A stretch of DNA of 64,000 bases from Mangrovibacterium marinum (GTDB lineage: Bacteria; Bacteroidota; Bacteroidia; Bacteroidales; Prolixibacteraceae), in the NCBI RefSeq assembly GCF_003046625.1, contig NZ_QAAD01000005.1:62001-126000 (forward strand). The letters run 5' to 3'. Each line of letters starts with the position of its first letter. Position 1 is the first letter of the stretch. The notes beneath the pieces were generated by a model. It saw nothing but the letters and a program-made list of their open reading frames with translations, was not told the DNA's origin and made no database searches. Of the stretch, positions 35,463 to 43,910 are shown one piece after another. Made by a program: the position numbers and the translations under genes.

Positions 35463-37910
35463 TTATTGTGCTTGTTTTAGCCAGGCCTGCACCATACGTA
35501 TTTCACCAAAACTGAATGCATTATCCATTGCGCTTCGCACATCATTTAAGCTGCTGTCGGGATGTTCCGTCAGGTAGTTCTCAATTTTATTGATCTTCTC
35601 CGGATCCACCAATTGGCTTAGCTCAAGCTCGCCGGTTTCGATGTGGCGTGCCAGATGCCCCTCGATGGTGCTCACGGCCATATCTCGCTCCGTAGCGATC
35701 ATGCCAATGCTTTTGCCTTCTTTGAAAAGCTGATAGCTAATTTCGTGTGAGGGCTGCTTGGGCTTGGTCGTTTCCGGTTCCAGTTGTGTTTGCACTTCAA
35801 TTTTCAGTTGGCTGTCGCGGGCATAGTCGGCGATCAACTTAAGGATGGCCGACCCGTATTGCTTGACCGTTTTTTTTCCAATGCCTTTCACCTTTAGCAG
35901 GGCGGTACTGTTTCCCGGAAGATCGTCGGTGATACCTACCAGCGCCTTCTGGGTGAGAATCATGTAGGCTGGAATGTCTCTCTCGGCTGCCAGCTCGTTG
36001 CGCCATTGCTGCAACTTGCGGAACAAGGCCGGGTGCTGGCTGGGTACATTGCTTTCCCGTTTTGAAGGTTCTGCCTTTTGTTGCGGCGCTGTGAGCAAGG
36101 CCTTCGCACGTACGGGCAGAAACTTTTCCACCACCAGCCCGTTTTGGCAAAGATCCCAGCAGGCCAGCTTCACGTGTAGTATTTCATTCATCTTTTGTAA
36201 CCGCGACTGCAAGTCCTTTTTCACCGCATGGTTGTCGGTCTCGAAACTGGCCGCCTGAAGTGCCTCTTGCCATTCGGCTTTCAGCTTATTGAAGTAGTAC
36301 GAACTGGCTTTTTTAATGCGTTCCTGAAGTTCCTGGTTGTGCTCTACATCGTCGCCCTGAGCGGCCAGCTGGTGAACCTGGCGCATAAATTTCGCCGACA
36401 AGGGAATCATTTCCTCCGTGCACTGCCGGCTAATGCTGCCAAGCTGTTCGGGCATGGTTCCCAGCACGACGCCTGCATTTTCGTGCAGAATTTTTACCGC
36501 TTGCCTCAGCTGATATTCGAAGGTTTTCAGGTTGAAAAGCTCTTCGAGCAAAGCCAGTTGGTAGTTCTTTTGCGACTGCTCCAGATCTTTTTGCTCGGGT
36601 TGTTGATCAGCCATTCGCGAGTTAAAACCATTGACCTCGCGGTCGCAAATCACCGCATCGGTCGACAGCGGACTGCTCAGCACCAGTCCCTCCATACTTT
36701 TGCAACGGCTCAGCGCCACATAGGTTTGTCCGTGTGCAAAAGCGGCCTGTGCATCAATGATGGCCCGCTCAAAGGTGAGTCCCTGACTTTTATGGATGGT
36801 GATGGACCAGGCCAGGCGCAAGGGATATTGCAGGAACGAGCCTTCAATTTTTTCTTCCAGCTCCTTGGTGCGCTCGTTCAGCTCATATTTCAGGTTATTC
36901 CACAGCATGCGTTCCACCGGAATGGGGTAATAATCGCCGGGGCAGCGCACTAAAATTGTATCCTCATCGAAAGACTCAATTGTGCCGATCTTTCCGTTAA
37001 AGAAGAGCTTCTCGGGAGAGCTGTCGTTCTTAACAAACATCACCTGAGCACCTATCTTCAGCTTCAGTTTCTCGGCGGTTGGAAAGGCATGTTCCGGAAA
37101 TATTCCTTCAACAGTCGCCTTAAATGTATGCTCGGTGGTGCTTAGCTTCTCCATTTCGCGTTGGTTGATCTGGTCGGCCGAAGCGTTGTGTGTTGTCAGG
37201 TGGATATAGCCATCTTCCTTTTTGGGGTTGAAGTTGGGCTGATAGCGTTTGTTCAGAATGTCGAGCGACTGGCGGGTGAGTTTGTCCTCGCGAATTTCAT
37301 TCAGAATTTGAATGAAGGTATCGTCCGATTGCCTAAAGATATGCTTTAGTTCGATGCTGATAACATTCGCTTGCTGAAAGGCTTGACTGCCGAAGAAGAA
37401 CAGGCTGTTGTAGTATGGTCGCAGCAGGTTCCAGTCTTCATTTTTAACCACCGGTGCCAACTGCTGCAGGTCGCCAATCATGAGCAGCTGCACCCCGCCA
37501 AAAGGCTGAAAACGGTTCCGGTATTTCCGTAATACGCGGTCTATTCCGTCCAGCAAGTCGGCCCGAACCATACTAATTTCATCAATGATCAGCAGGTCGA
37601 GCGAGCGAATCATATCGATTTTCCGTTTCGTGAATTTGTGACTGTTCAGCTGCTTACTTTCGTTGGCACCCTCGCGCTCGGGCAAAATAGGACCGAAAGG
37701 TAACTGGAAAAACGAGTGAATGGTGACTCCGCCCGCGTTGATGGCCGCTACACCGGTAGGTGCTACCACAACAACGCGTTTGTAAGCAATTGTTTTCAGC
37801 CGCTTCAGAAAAGTTGTCTTTCCGGTTCCGGCTTTTCCCGTCAGGAAGATGTTGCGGTTGGTGAAATTCACGAAATTCCAGGCTAGTTCCAATTCTTTAT
37901 TGCTGATCAT
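35463..37910 (-). CDS. Pif1-like helicase with HRDC and RecQ-type C-terminal domains
   Basis: An 815-residue superfamily 1B helicase. Walker A is LTGKAGTGKTT near residue 23, then VAPTGVAAINAGGVTIHSFF, Walker B LLIIDEISMV, motif III MIGDLQQLAPV, and the C-terminal motifs SITIHKSQGLTFERAIID and YVALSRCKSMEGL. About 400 further residues carry an HRDC-like bundle (LFRKLQQWRNELAAERDIPAYMIL; VKGIGKKTVKQYG) and a winged-helix tail (YQLFKEGKSIGMIATERDMAVSTIEGHLARHIETGEL) like the extreme C-terminus of RecQ proteins. This joins a Pif1 motor to RecQ-type substrate-recognition modules. The frame starts at 38027, but ATG 37910 gives the normal Pif1 N-terminus and follows a -7 box. Confidence 0.9.
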   Translation of the reverse strand: MISNKELELAWNFVNFTNRNIFLTGKAGTGKTTFLKRLKTIAYKRVVVVAPTGVAAINAGGVTIHSFFQLPFGPILPEREGANESKQLNSHKFTKRKIDMIRSLDLLIIDEISMVRADLLDGIDRVLRKYRNRFQPFGGVQLLMIGDLQQLAPVVKNEDWNLLRPYYNSLFFFGSQAFQQANVISIELKHIFRQSDDTFIQILNEIREDKLTRQSLDILNKRYQPNFNPKKEDGYIHLTTHNASADQINQREMEKLSTTEHTFKATVEGIFPEHAFPTAEKLKLKIGAQVMFVKNDSSPEKLFFNGKIGTIESFDEDTILVRCPGDYYPIPVERMLWNNLKYELNERTKELEEKIEGSFLQYPLRLAWSITIHKSQGLTFERAIIDAQAAFAHGQTYVALSRCKSMEGLVLSSPLSTDAVICDREVNGFNSRMADQQPEQKDLEQSQKNYQLALLEELFNLKTFEYQLRQAVKILHENAGVVLGTMPEQLGSISRQCTEEMIPLSAKFMRQVHQLAAQGDDVEHNQELQERIKKASSYYFNKLKAEWQEALQAASFETDNHAVKKDLQSRLQKMNEILHVKLACWDLCQNGLVVEKFLPVRAKALLTAPQQKAEPSKRESNVPSQHPALFRKLQQWRNELAAERDIPAYMILTQKALVGITDDLPGNSTALLKVKGIGKKTVKQYGSAILKLIADYARDSQLKIEVQTQLEPETTKPKQPSHEISYQLFKEGKSIGMIATERDMAVSTIEGHLARHIETGELELSQLVDPEKINKIENYLTEHPDSSLNDVRSAMDNAFSFGEIRMVQAWLKQAQ

Positions 37911-37960
37911 GTTGTTGCTTTTTTGCGGAGGGCGGGTTTTGCTGATTTGGCCTCCAAAGA

Positions 37961-37968
37961 CAAAATTA
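37961..37968 (-). promoter_or_regulatory. Candidate -7 box for the Pif1-like helicase gene
   Basis: CAAAATTA on the plus strand reads TAATTTTG on the minus strand, 50 bp before ATG 37910. No -33 partner is evident. Confidence 0.45.
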
Positions 37969-38076
37969 CGAATATTCGCCCATACTGCCCAGCATCGTAT
38001 CGGCGTTTGACCGGTGCGGCTAAACAAATTGCCAGCTGTTCGGTTTAGGCATCAGTGCGAAAACGTAATTTTCAAC

Positions 38077-38084
38077 TATTTTTG
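38077..38084 (+). promoter_or_regulatory. Candidate -7 box for the lipoate ligase gene
   Basis: TATTTTTG fits TAnnTTTG and lies 16 bp before ATG 38101. It argues against the upstream starts of the open frame that begins at 38014. No clear -33 box. Confidence 0.5.
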
Positions 38085-38100
38085 CTTAAAATTTACAATA

Positions 38101-39087
38101 ATGCTCATTATCGATTCTCCCTCGCAGGATGCTTATTTCAACATTGCATCCGAAGAATATTTACTGGACTGTTACCCGGACGAGGAAATTTTCCTGTTGT
38201 ATGTCAATGCGCCATCGGTTATTGTTGGCCGTTTTCAGAACACCCTGGCCGAGATCAATCTCGATTATGTGACTAAAAACGGCATTAAGGTGGTTCGCCG
38301 GCTGTCGGGTGGCGGAGCTGTCTATCATGATTTGGGAAACCTGAACTTTTCGTTTCATACTCGCCTTGGAACGGACGATTTCTCTGATTTCTCGCGCTTC
38401 ACCCGTCCGGTAGTCGATTTGCTGAACAGCCTAGATGTACCGGCCCGCCTGGAGGGACGCAACGATTTGCTGGTTGACGGGAAGAAGTTCAGCGGCAATG
38501 CCAAGTTGTCGCGAAAAGGCAAGATGGTGCAACATGGTACCATCCTGGTGAACTCGCAGATGGCTGTTTTGAGTGAAGTGCTGAAGGTGAATCCATTGAA
38601 ATTTCGCGATAAAGCGGTTAAATCGAACCGGGCAAGGGTGACCAACCTGATTGAATACCTGCCCGAAGGAAGCAACCTGAAGCTGTTTAAAGCGCATTTG
38701 ATCGACCAGATGCTGCAAACAGGTGGCGACCAGGTGCGTATTCACCTGCTGACCGATGCCGAAATTAAAGGTATTGAACAGCTGGCGGCCGAAAAATACA
38801 GCCAGTGGGACTGGAACTTTGGTGTGTCGCCGGCCTACGATTTTAACAAGGCTATTAAGCTGCCGGCCGGTTTTATTGAATTACACCTGGATGTACAACG
38901 AGGTACGATCCGAAAAGCCAAAATCTTCGGCGATTTCTTTGCCTCGAAACCGATTGAGGAGCTGGAAGAACGCCTGTACGGGGTGAAACACGAAACCGAA
39001 AGCATCCGCCAGCTGCTGGGGCAAATTCCGCTACGCGATTATTTTGGGCCTGTTGAGGCTGACGAGTTGGTGGACTTGTTCTGCTAA
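38101..39087 (+). CDS. lplA: Lipoate-protein ligase A
   Basis: A 328-residue enzyme that activates lipoate with ATP and transfers it to lipoyl domains of 2-oxoacid dehydrogenases and the glycine cleavage H protein. Motifs: RRLSGGGAVYHDLGNLNFSF (lipoyl-AMP site), NDLLVDGKKFSGNAKLSRKGKMVQHGTIL with the catalytic lysine, and KSNRARVTNL. The C-terminal accessory domain (LPAGFIELHLDVQRGTIRKAKIFGDFF) is present. Start ATG 38101 follows a -7 box; the longer frame from 38014 overlaps the divergent helicase promoter. Confidence 0.94.
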   Translation: MLIIDSPSQDAYFNIASEEYLLDCYPDEEIFLLYVNAPSVIVGRFQNTLAEINLDYVTKNGIKVVRRLSGGGAVYHDLGNLNFSFHTRLGTDDFSDFSRFTRPVVDLLNSLDVPARLEGRNDLLVDGKKFSGNAKLSRKGKMVQHGTILVNSQMAVLSEVLKVNPLKFRDKAVKSNRARVTNLIEYLPEGSNLKLFKAHLIDQMLQTGGDQVRIHLLTDAEIKGIEQLAAEKYSQWDWNFGVSPAYDFNKAIKLPAGFIELHLDVQRGTIRKAKIFGDFFASKPIEELEERLYGVKHETESIRQLLGQIPLRDYFGPVEADELVDLFC

Positions 39088-39400
39088 TAGCAATTGCCTT
39101 TCAGCCTGCTTGTTAAGCGAAAAGTTGAAAGTACAAGGCTTGATGCCGGTTAGTCGCGACGGCCCTTTATGGTCGTATTTTAGTGTGCCAATTAGCCGGT
39201 GGCGAGGTTTAACGTCCCCGGGCTGCGATCAAAAGAAACCTACATGATTCAAAAGAATCACCAACAGGAATGCAAGCCAATGGTTCTCGGAGATCCTGTT
39301 GTCGTTGTTTTCAAAAGTTGTTGGGTTGTCGTTCCACTTCTAATCAAAACCAGTTATTGACATTGCGACTTAGCGCCTCTGGCTGGTAAGACTTTCACAG
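39088..39400. other. Intergenic region downstream of lplA with a dispersed repeat
   Basis: 313 bp without a gene. It contains one copy of the repeat shared with 43871-43910 (39298-39337) and a small inverted repeat TGATTC-AAAA-GAATCA near 39244-39260. Confidence 0.5.
39298..39337 (+). repeat. Dispersed repeat, copy A
   Basis: The first 23 bases (39298-39320) match the reverse complement of 43888-43910 at 22 of 23 positions, and similarity continues more weakly for about 17 bases. The core is GTTGTCGTTGTTTTC followed by nAAAGTTG. Confidence 0.6.
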
Positions 39401-39430
39401 AAAAAAAGAAGGCGGGGGGCCTTCTTTTTA
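39401..39430. terminator. Bidirectional terminator hairpin
   Basis: AAAAAGAAGGC (39403-39413) and GCCTTCTTTTT (39419-39429) pair perfectly around five G residues. It can serve lplA on the plus strand and the small lipoprotein gene on the minus strand, although it is 220-310 bp from each. Confidence 0.75.
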
Positions 39431-39525
39431 AGGGAAAATAATAATACTGCTATTCTATGATTTGTTAGACGTGGGAACAAATGTTTATGATGGCAAGTTC
39501 GGGAAAAAAAACAGTCGTAACAATC

Positions 39526-39560
39526 CGTTAAATCCCGGATATTTTATCCGGGATTTAACG
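39526..39560. repeat. Perfect 16-bp inverted repeat with TTT loop
   Basis: CGTTAAATCCCGGATA (39526-39541) and its exact complement TATCCGGGATTTAACG (39545-39560) form a long stable hairpin. Flanking CAGTC (39512-39516) and GACTG (39568-39572) extend the symmetry, and CCGTTA/TAACGG offers an alternative pairing. It has no T-tract, so it is not a simple terminator. Confidence 0.75.
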
Positions 39561-39652
39561 AGTAACGGACTGTTCGCTTCAGTTTTTAATACGGATCAAA
39601 CTAACAATCCTGCAAAAGAGGAAGAAGTCGTTCCTTCAGAGCATCACTTTTT

Positions 39653-40117
39653 TTAATTGTTAGATGGCGGACATACCGTTTTCTCAGCAATTACTTCCCA
39701 AGTGACAAGATCCACATAACCAGAACCGATGTAGTGGCTTCCTTTATCTCCCCGAACGTTCCACATCAGATCGTACTGACCATAGGCACCATCTTGGAAC
39801 TCAATTTTGTCAACTTCTAAAATTTCAAAGGTTTCACCGGTTGCTTCACTTGTTAATTCGCCTGAGAAATTAAGAATGATCCATTTGTATTCTCCTTTTT
39901 GAACGTGCCAGCGATAGTGAGCCATCAGGTTTCCCTCCAGTATATCAATTTCTTCACCGTCACAGATTAGAGGCATGAAACATGCTGTTTCTGCTTTCCA
40001 TTGGTAAGTTTTTGTCGATGCCGACTTTTCCTGAGCTTCATCCAGGTATTCATACGGTTCGTTGCAGGCTATTGCAAAAAACAATAAACCGGCAATGAGT
40101 AATAATGATTTTTTCAT
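39653..40117 (-). CDS. Small lipoprotein of unknown function
   Basis: A 154-residue protein with signal peptide and lipobox FAIAC (C18), followed by NEPYEYLDEAQEKSAS, an acidic linker that could favour surface exposure. The body carries two cysteine-containing segments (ETACFMPLICDGEEIDIL; EKTVCPPSNN) and strands such as MAHYRWHVQKGEYKWIILNFSGEL. No known domain recognised. Monocistronic; codon use resembles the neighbours. Confidence 0.72.
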   Translation of the reverse strand: MKKSLLLIAGLLFFAIACNEPYEYLDEAQEKSASTKTYQWKAETACFMPLICDGEEIDILEGNLMAHYRWHVQKGEYKWIILNFSGELTSEATGETFEILEVDKIEFQDGAYGQYDLMWNVRGDKGSHYIGSGYVDLVTWEVIAEKTVCPPSNN

Positions 40118-40332
40118 GATTAATGATTTTTGATATTATAAGCAGAAGTTCGCAAAAAGACCATTTTAGATCAATCCGGATTATTCCTGATTTCCGGCTC
40201 AGCATTTTCAGCCCCAGAGTGTTTTATCTCGCAAATGATAACCAAAAACAGCCTATCGATGTATATGGGGATAGACGGTGCTTGTAATTTCAGCGCCCGA
40301 AAATTGTTTGGTGAACCCAAAAAACTACGACT

Positions 40333-41427
40333 ATGCCTGTCTTCATGGATCGACACGATGTTTCGGAGAAAGTGACGGCAACACAGCTTGCCGAACTACA
40401 CCAACTGGACCTGGAAGTTCAGCATAAATACCACTGCAAAATATTAACCCACTGGTTTGATGACAAGTACAAGACCGCTTTTTGCCTGGTGGATGCACCC
40501 TGCGAGCAAGCGCTTGTGGATATGCATCTGGAGGCGCACGGCGACTTACCGGATCAAATTATTCCGGTCGACCCGGCAGAGGTGAAGGATTATCTGGGAC
40601 GAATAAAGGCAGTTCCCGAGACCGACGATGAAACCGTGAACCAGATTCAACAATCAGCCTTTCGGGTGCTGATGGTGATCGGGGTTGACGATTGTACGGT
40701 AAAGCCCAACCCGGTGCGAATTGAAGACAGCATGGGGATGCTCAGGGATATTTTCCCGGGCTATTACGGTCGTTTGGTCAAAGTTTCACGCAGTTCTATT
40801 CTGGTCTCTTTTCCCAACGCGACGCAGTGTATTTTGTGTGCGCTGGAAATTCATAGCCAGCTGGCACAAATTAGTCAGGCTCTGCAATCCAACGCTGTCA
40901 TACTAAAGACAGGAATAAGCGCGGGTTTGCCTTTGGCTGGTGGTGCCGGCTTGTTTGAAGCAGCCCGCAAAGAAGCCCGGGCTTTGTACTATATCTCGGA
41001 AGGCAATATTGCCGTGGCTCCTGAGGTGAAAAGCCTGTACGAGGAAGAAAACCCCGAGGTGTATCTCGAACACGATCTGTTTTTGACCCTCAGTCCTTCG
41101 GATCAGAAGTTCCTGGTGCCCCTGTTGGATTATTTGGATGACACCTGGCAAAATCCCTATCTGCGGGTCGAGGATCTGGAGAAAAGCCTGGGGTACAGTA
41201 AGTCGCAGCTTTATCGTAAAATTGTTAGTCTGCTGGGCGATACTCCCAATAATTTTATTAAGAATTACCGCCTGCGCAAAGCCTTGAAGCGCATTCAACG
41301 AAAGAGCGAAAGTATCAGCGATATTGCCGGAAACACCGGCTTTAAAAGCCCTTCGTATTTCTCAAAATGTTTTCAAAAGCGTTACGGGGTACTGCCATCG
41401 GTGTATATGCAGCAGGGGATGGCTTAG
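40333..41427 (+). CDS. DUF4242-cyclase-like-AraC three-domain regulator
   Basis: A 364-residue transcription factor of unusual make-up. Residues about 1-90 (MPVFMDRHDVSEKVTATQLAE; AFCLVDAPCEQALVDMH) match the DUF4242/SCO4226 ferredoxin-like fold, some members of which bind nickel. Residues about 108-230 (SILVSFPNATQCILCALEIHSQL; ILKTGISAGLPLAGGAGLFEAARKEA) resemble a class III nucleotidyl cyclase homology domain, apparently degenerate. Residues about 260-364 are an AraC-type double helix-turn-helix (LRVEDLEKSLGYSKSQLYRKI; SDIAGNTGFKSPSYFSKCFQKRYGVLPSVY). It is soluble and monocistronic. The likely logic is ligand or metal sensing by the first two domains and DNA binding by the last; targets unknown. 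Confidence 0.85.
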   Translation: MPVFMDRHDVSEKVTATQLAELHQLDLEVQHKYHCKILTHWFDDKYKTAFCLVDAPCEQALVDMHLEAHGDLPDQIIPVDPAEVKDYLGRIKAVPETDDETVNQIQQSAFRVLMVIGVDDCTVKPNPVRIEDSMGMLRDIFPGYYGRLVKVSRSSILVSFPNATQCILCALEIHSQLAQISQALQSNAVILKTGISAGLPLAGGAGLFEAARKEARALYYISEGNIAVAPEVKSLYEEENPEVYLEHDLFLTLSPSDQKFLVPLLDYLDDTWQNPYLRVEDLEKSLGYSKSQLYRKIVSLLGDTPNNFIKNYRLRKALKRIQRKSESISDIAGNTGFKSPSYFSKCFQKRYGVLPSVYMQQGMA

Positions 41428-41453
41428 CTTCATTTTTTTAAGGAATGAAAATA

Positions 41454-41486
41454 AAACAGGGGAAGTGAGTTGAACTTCCCCTGTTT
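41454..41486 (-). terminator. Terminator after the acyl-CoA synthetase gene
   Basis: AAACAGGGGAAGT and ACTTCCCCTGTTT pair over 13 bp around a 7-base loop. On the minus strand the stem is followed by TTTTATTTT, so it mainly serves the AMP-binding gene; it can also act weakly for the AraC-type gene. Confidence 0.8.
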
Positions 41487-41517
41487 GGCATTGGTTGGCC
41501 AATGGCTTAAATATCGA

Positions 41518-43173
41518 CTAGCTCAGATCCTGAGCGCGAATTTCCACACGGCGAATTTTACCGCTGATTGTTTTGGGAAGTTCTTCCACAAATTCAATGA
41601 CACGCGGATATTTGTAAGGAGCCGTAACTTGTTTTACATGGTCCTGAATTTCCTTGGCCAGCTGTTCGCCGGCTTTGTGTTTGCGGTCGTGCGCCAATAC
41701 GACAGTGGCTTTCACAATTTGTCCCCGGATCTCATCGGCGATGCCGGTGATGGCACATTCCACAATATCGGGGTGGGTCATCAGGGCACTTTCCACTTCG
41801 AACGGGCCAATGCGGTAGCCCGAGCTCTTGATCACATCGTCGGCCCGGCCGACGAACCAGAAATAGCCGTCCTCGTCTTTCCAGGCCAGGTCGCCGGTGT
41901 AGTAAATCCCCTCCGACATTGCTTCGTCGGTCAGCGTCTGGTTGCGGTAGTAGCCGTTAAACAGCCCTGCCGGATATTTTTCGCCGTAGCGAATAACAAT
42001 CTGCCCCTGTTCGCCAGCTTTAGCCGGCACACCTTCGGCGGTCATCAGATCGATGTCGTAGTGCGGATTGGGCAAGCCCATTGATCCGGGTTTGGGTTGC
42101 ACCCAGGGCGAAGTAAACACGGTAAGCGTCGTTTCACTTTGGCCGTAACCTTCGCGCAGCTGAATGCCGGTTAACTGGTAAAAACGCTCGTACACCTCCG
42201 GATTTAACGCTTCGCCGGCAATGGTACACCACTCGAGGGCCGACAAGTCGTAGCGGGTCATGTCTTCGCGAATCAGAAAACGGAAGATGGTTGGTGGCGC
42301 ACAAAGCGAGGTGACGCGGTATTTCGATAAAACCTCCAGAATGTCGGCGGGGGCGAATTTCTCGTGATCGTAAACAAAAACGGTGGCTCCGACCAGCCAT
42401 TGTCCGTAAAGTTTTCCCCAAACAGCTTTCAGCCATCCGGTATCGGCAATGGTCAGGTGGATGCTGTTTTCGTGCAGGTTTTGCCAGTATTTGGCTGTGA
42501 CGATGTGAGCCAGCGGGTACACACTGTCGAGCATCACCATTTTCGGATCGCCCGTTGTTCCCGAGGTAAAGCTAACAATGATGGGGTCGTGGTTGGCTGT
42601 TGGTTCTGCCGGTCGCTCAAAAGGCTGTGCCTGGCTGATACCAGCGTGAAAATCGTCCCATCCTTCCGGAATTATCGGGCCGATGGAAATTTGCTTTTCA
42701 ATGGTTGGCGAATCGGGCATAGCCTGATTCACATGATCGATGATGATTGGATCGCCGTCGCAAACAATGGCTTTAATGGAAGCGGCATTGGCGCGGTAAA
42801 TAATGTCTTTGGAGGTGAGCAGGTGAGTGGCCGGTATAATGACTGCTCCGATTTTGTGCAGCGCAATAATGGTGAACCAGAACTCGGCACGACGTTTCAG
42901 GATGGCCATCACCATATCGCCTTTTCCAATGCCGAGTGATGCAAAATAACCAGCTGTGCGATCGGTAATTTCCTTTAAATCGCTAAAGGTATAGCTACGG
43001 CTTTCACCCTGGTCGTTTGTCCAGAGTAAGGCCCGCTTGTTGGGCTCTTTTGCGGCCCAGCCATCAACAACATCGTACGCAAAATTGAAATCCTGGGGGA
43101 TGTTCAATTCGTAGTTGGCTTTAAAATCGTCAAAATTTTCAAAGTCGGTTTTCTTCAGATACTTCTCTATCAT
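41518..43173 (-). CDS. AMP-forming acyl-CoA synthetase
   Basis: A 551-residue adenylate-forming ligase that activates a carboxylic acid to its CoA thioester. Motifs: P-loop SFTSGTTGDPKMV, GYGQSETT, the hinge region YYTGDLAWKDEDGYFWFVGRADDVIKSSGYRIGPFEVE, and the C-terminal catalytic lysine in LPKTISGKIRR. Length and sequence style resemble the acetyl-CoA/medium-chain acyl-CoA synthetase group (ACSM-like) rather than Acs of about 650 residues. Acyl-chain preference cannot be read. Monocistronic, with a promoter box at 43285-43292 and a palindrome upstream. Confidence 0.93.
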   Translation of the reverse strand: MIEKYLKKTDFENFDDFKANYELNIPQDFNFAYDVVDGWAAKEPNKRALLWTNDQGESRSYTFSDLKEITDRTAGYFASLGIGKGDMVMAILKRRAEFWFTIIALHKIGAVIIPATHLLTSKDIIYRANAASIKAIVCDGDPIIIDHVNQAMPDSPTIEKQISIGPIIPEGWDDFHAGISQAQPFERPAEPTANHDPIIVSFTSGTTGDPKMVMLDSVYPLAHIVTAKYWQNLHENSIHLTIADTGWLKAVWGKLYGQWLVGATVFVYDHEKFAPADILEVLSKYRVTSLCAPPTIFRFLIREDMTRYDLSALEWCTIAGEALNPEVYERFYQLTGIQLREGYGQSETTLTVFTSPWVQPKPGSMGLPNPHYDIDLMTAEGVPAKAGEQGQIVIRYGEKYPAGLFNGYYRNQTLTDEAMSEGIYYTGDLAWKDEDGYFWFVGRADDVIKSSGYRIGPFEVESALMTHPDIVECAITGIADEIRGQIVKATVVLAHDRKHKAGEQLAKEIQDHVKQVTAPYKYPRVIEFVEELPKTISGKIRRVEIRAQDLS

Positions 43174-43261
43174 TCTCTTAATTCCTTTATGCTTTTTTCG
43201 GGGCGAATCGTCTTTGGGTAAAAGCGGTTGTCGGTCCTGTCGGTTCTTTCTGTATCGTGTT

Positions 43262-43292
43262 TGTATTCAATACAGAATAGATTGCAAAACTA
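43262..43292 (-). promoter_or_regulatory. -7 box and palindromic site upstream of the acyl-CoA synthetase
   Basis: CAAAACTA (43285-43292) reads TAGTTTTG on the minus strand, fitting TAnnTTTG. Just downstream in the transcript lies TGTATTCAATACA (43262-43274), a perfect 13-bp palindrome that could be an operator overlapping the transcription start. Confidence 0.45.
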
Positions 43293-43701
43293 GGATTAAT
43301 TTTTTGGGCGTTAAAATTATTTGGGGTTGAAGCTGAATGGATCAATCAACAGATGGCAAAAAAGCAACAAAAGTTGCAGGAGTGGGGGGATTCCATCTCT
43401 TCGGGTGATGCGCGGGCCTGCGGTAGGCCAGGTTTCCAACCGCATCGGGAATGCATTGAATGGCGATTTCTATTTCTACCCTCCATTAAAGCGGATCTTT
43501 TGTCCTACCGGACGGGTTTTCATTTTTCAGCAATGGCTTTAGCCATTCAATACCGATTAGCTTCAAAAGTGTCGCATCGTATCACTTCGTTCCAATGCTC
43601 CTTTTTCAGTCTATCGGCATTATACCGTCCTATTTCAGAGCATAAATTAGCCTTCAAAACGGTATAATTTGGGTAGTACAAACGATAATACGAAGATTCT
43701 C

Positions 43702-43719
43702 CCGTCCCGTACGGGACGG
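43702..43719. repeat. Perfect 18-bp palindrome
   Basis: CCGTCCCGT is followed directly by its complement ACGGGACGG, with no loop. It lies in the repeat-rich gap between the acyl-CoA synthetase and Mut7-C genes. Confidence 0.7.
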
Positions 43720-43870
43720 AATTTCCCATTGTCGTTGTTCATCTACCCAAATAGCATCCCTCCGGGATTGCAGGAAGCTTTTCGTTTGATTTCGACCTTG
43801 ATAAAACCAGGCCAACCGGTTCCCGACTTTTGGTCATTGATTGAACGCCATTCTTATGCGTTGGGCCATT

Positions 43871-43910
43871 CTAAAATGACAATCCGCCAACTTTAGAAAA
43901 CAACGACAAC
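43871..43910 (-). repeat. Dispersed repeat, copy B
   Basis: Reverse complement of copy A at 39298-39337; 22 of 23 bases identical over 43888-43910. A shorter related piece, TTGTCGTTGTTC, occurs at 43729-43740. Confidence 0.6.

Noticed and set aside
39462-39656. 64-codon plus-strand frame
   Set aside because: It begins at TTG, spans the perfect hairpin at 39526-39560, and its product has no coding character.
43115-43667. Several short plus-strand frames in the gap after the acyl-CoA synthetase
   Set aside because: They run over palindromes and the promoter region and resemble no protein.
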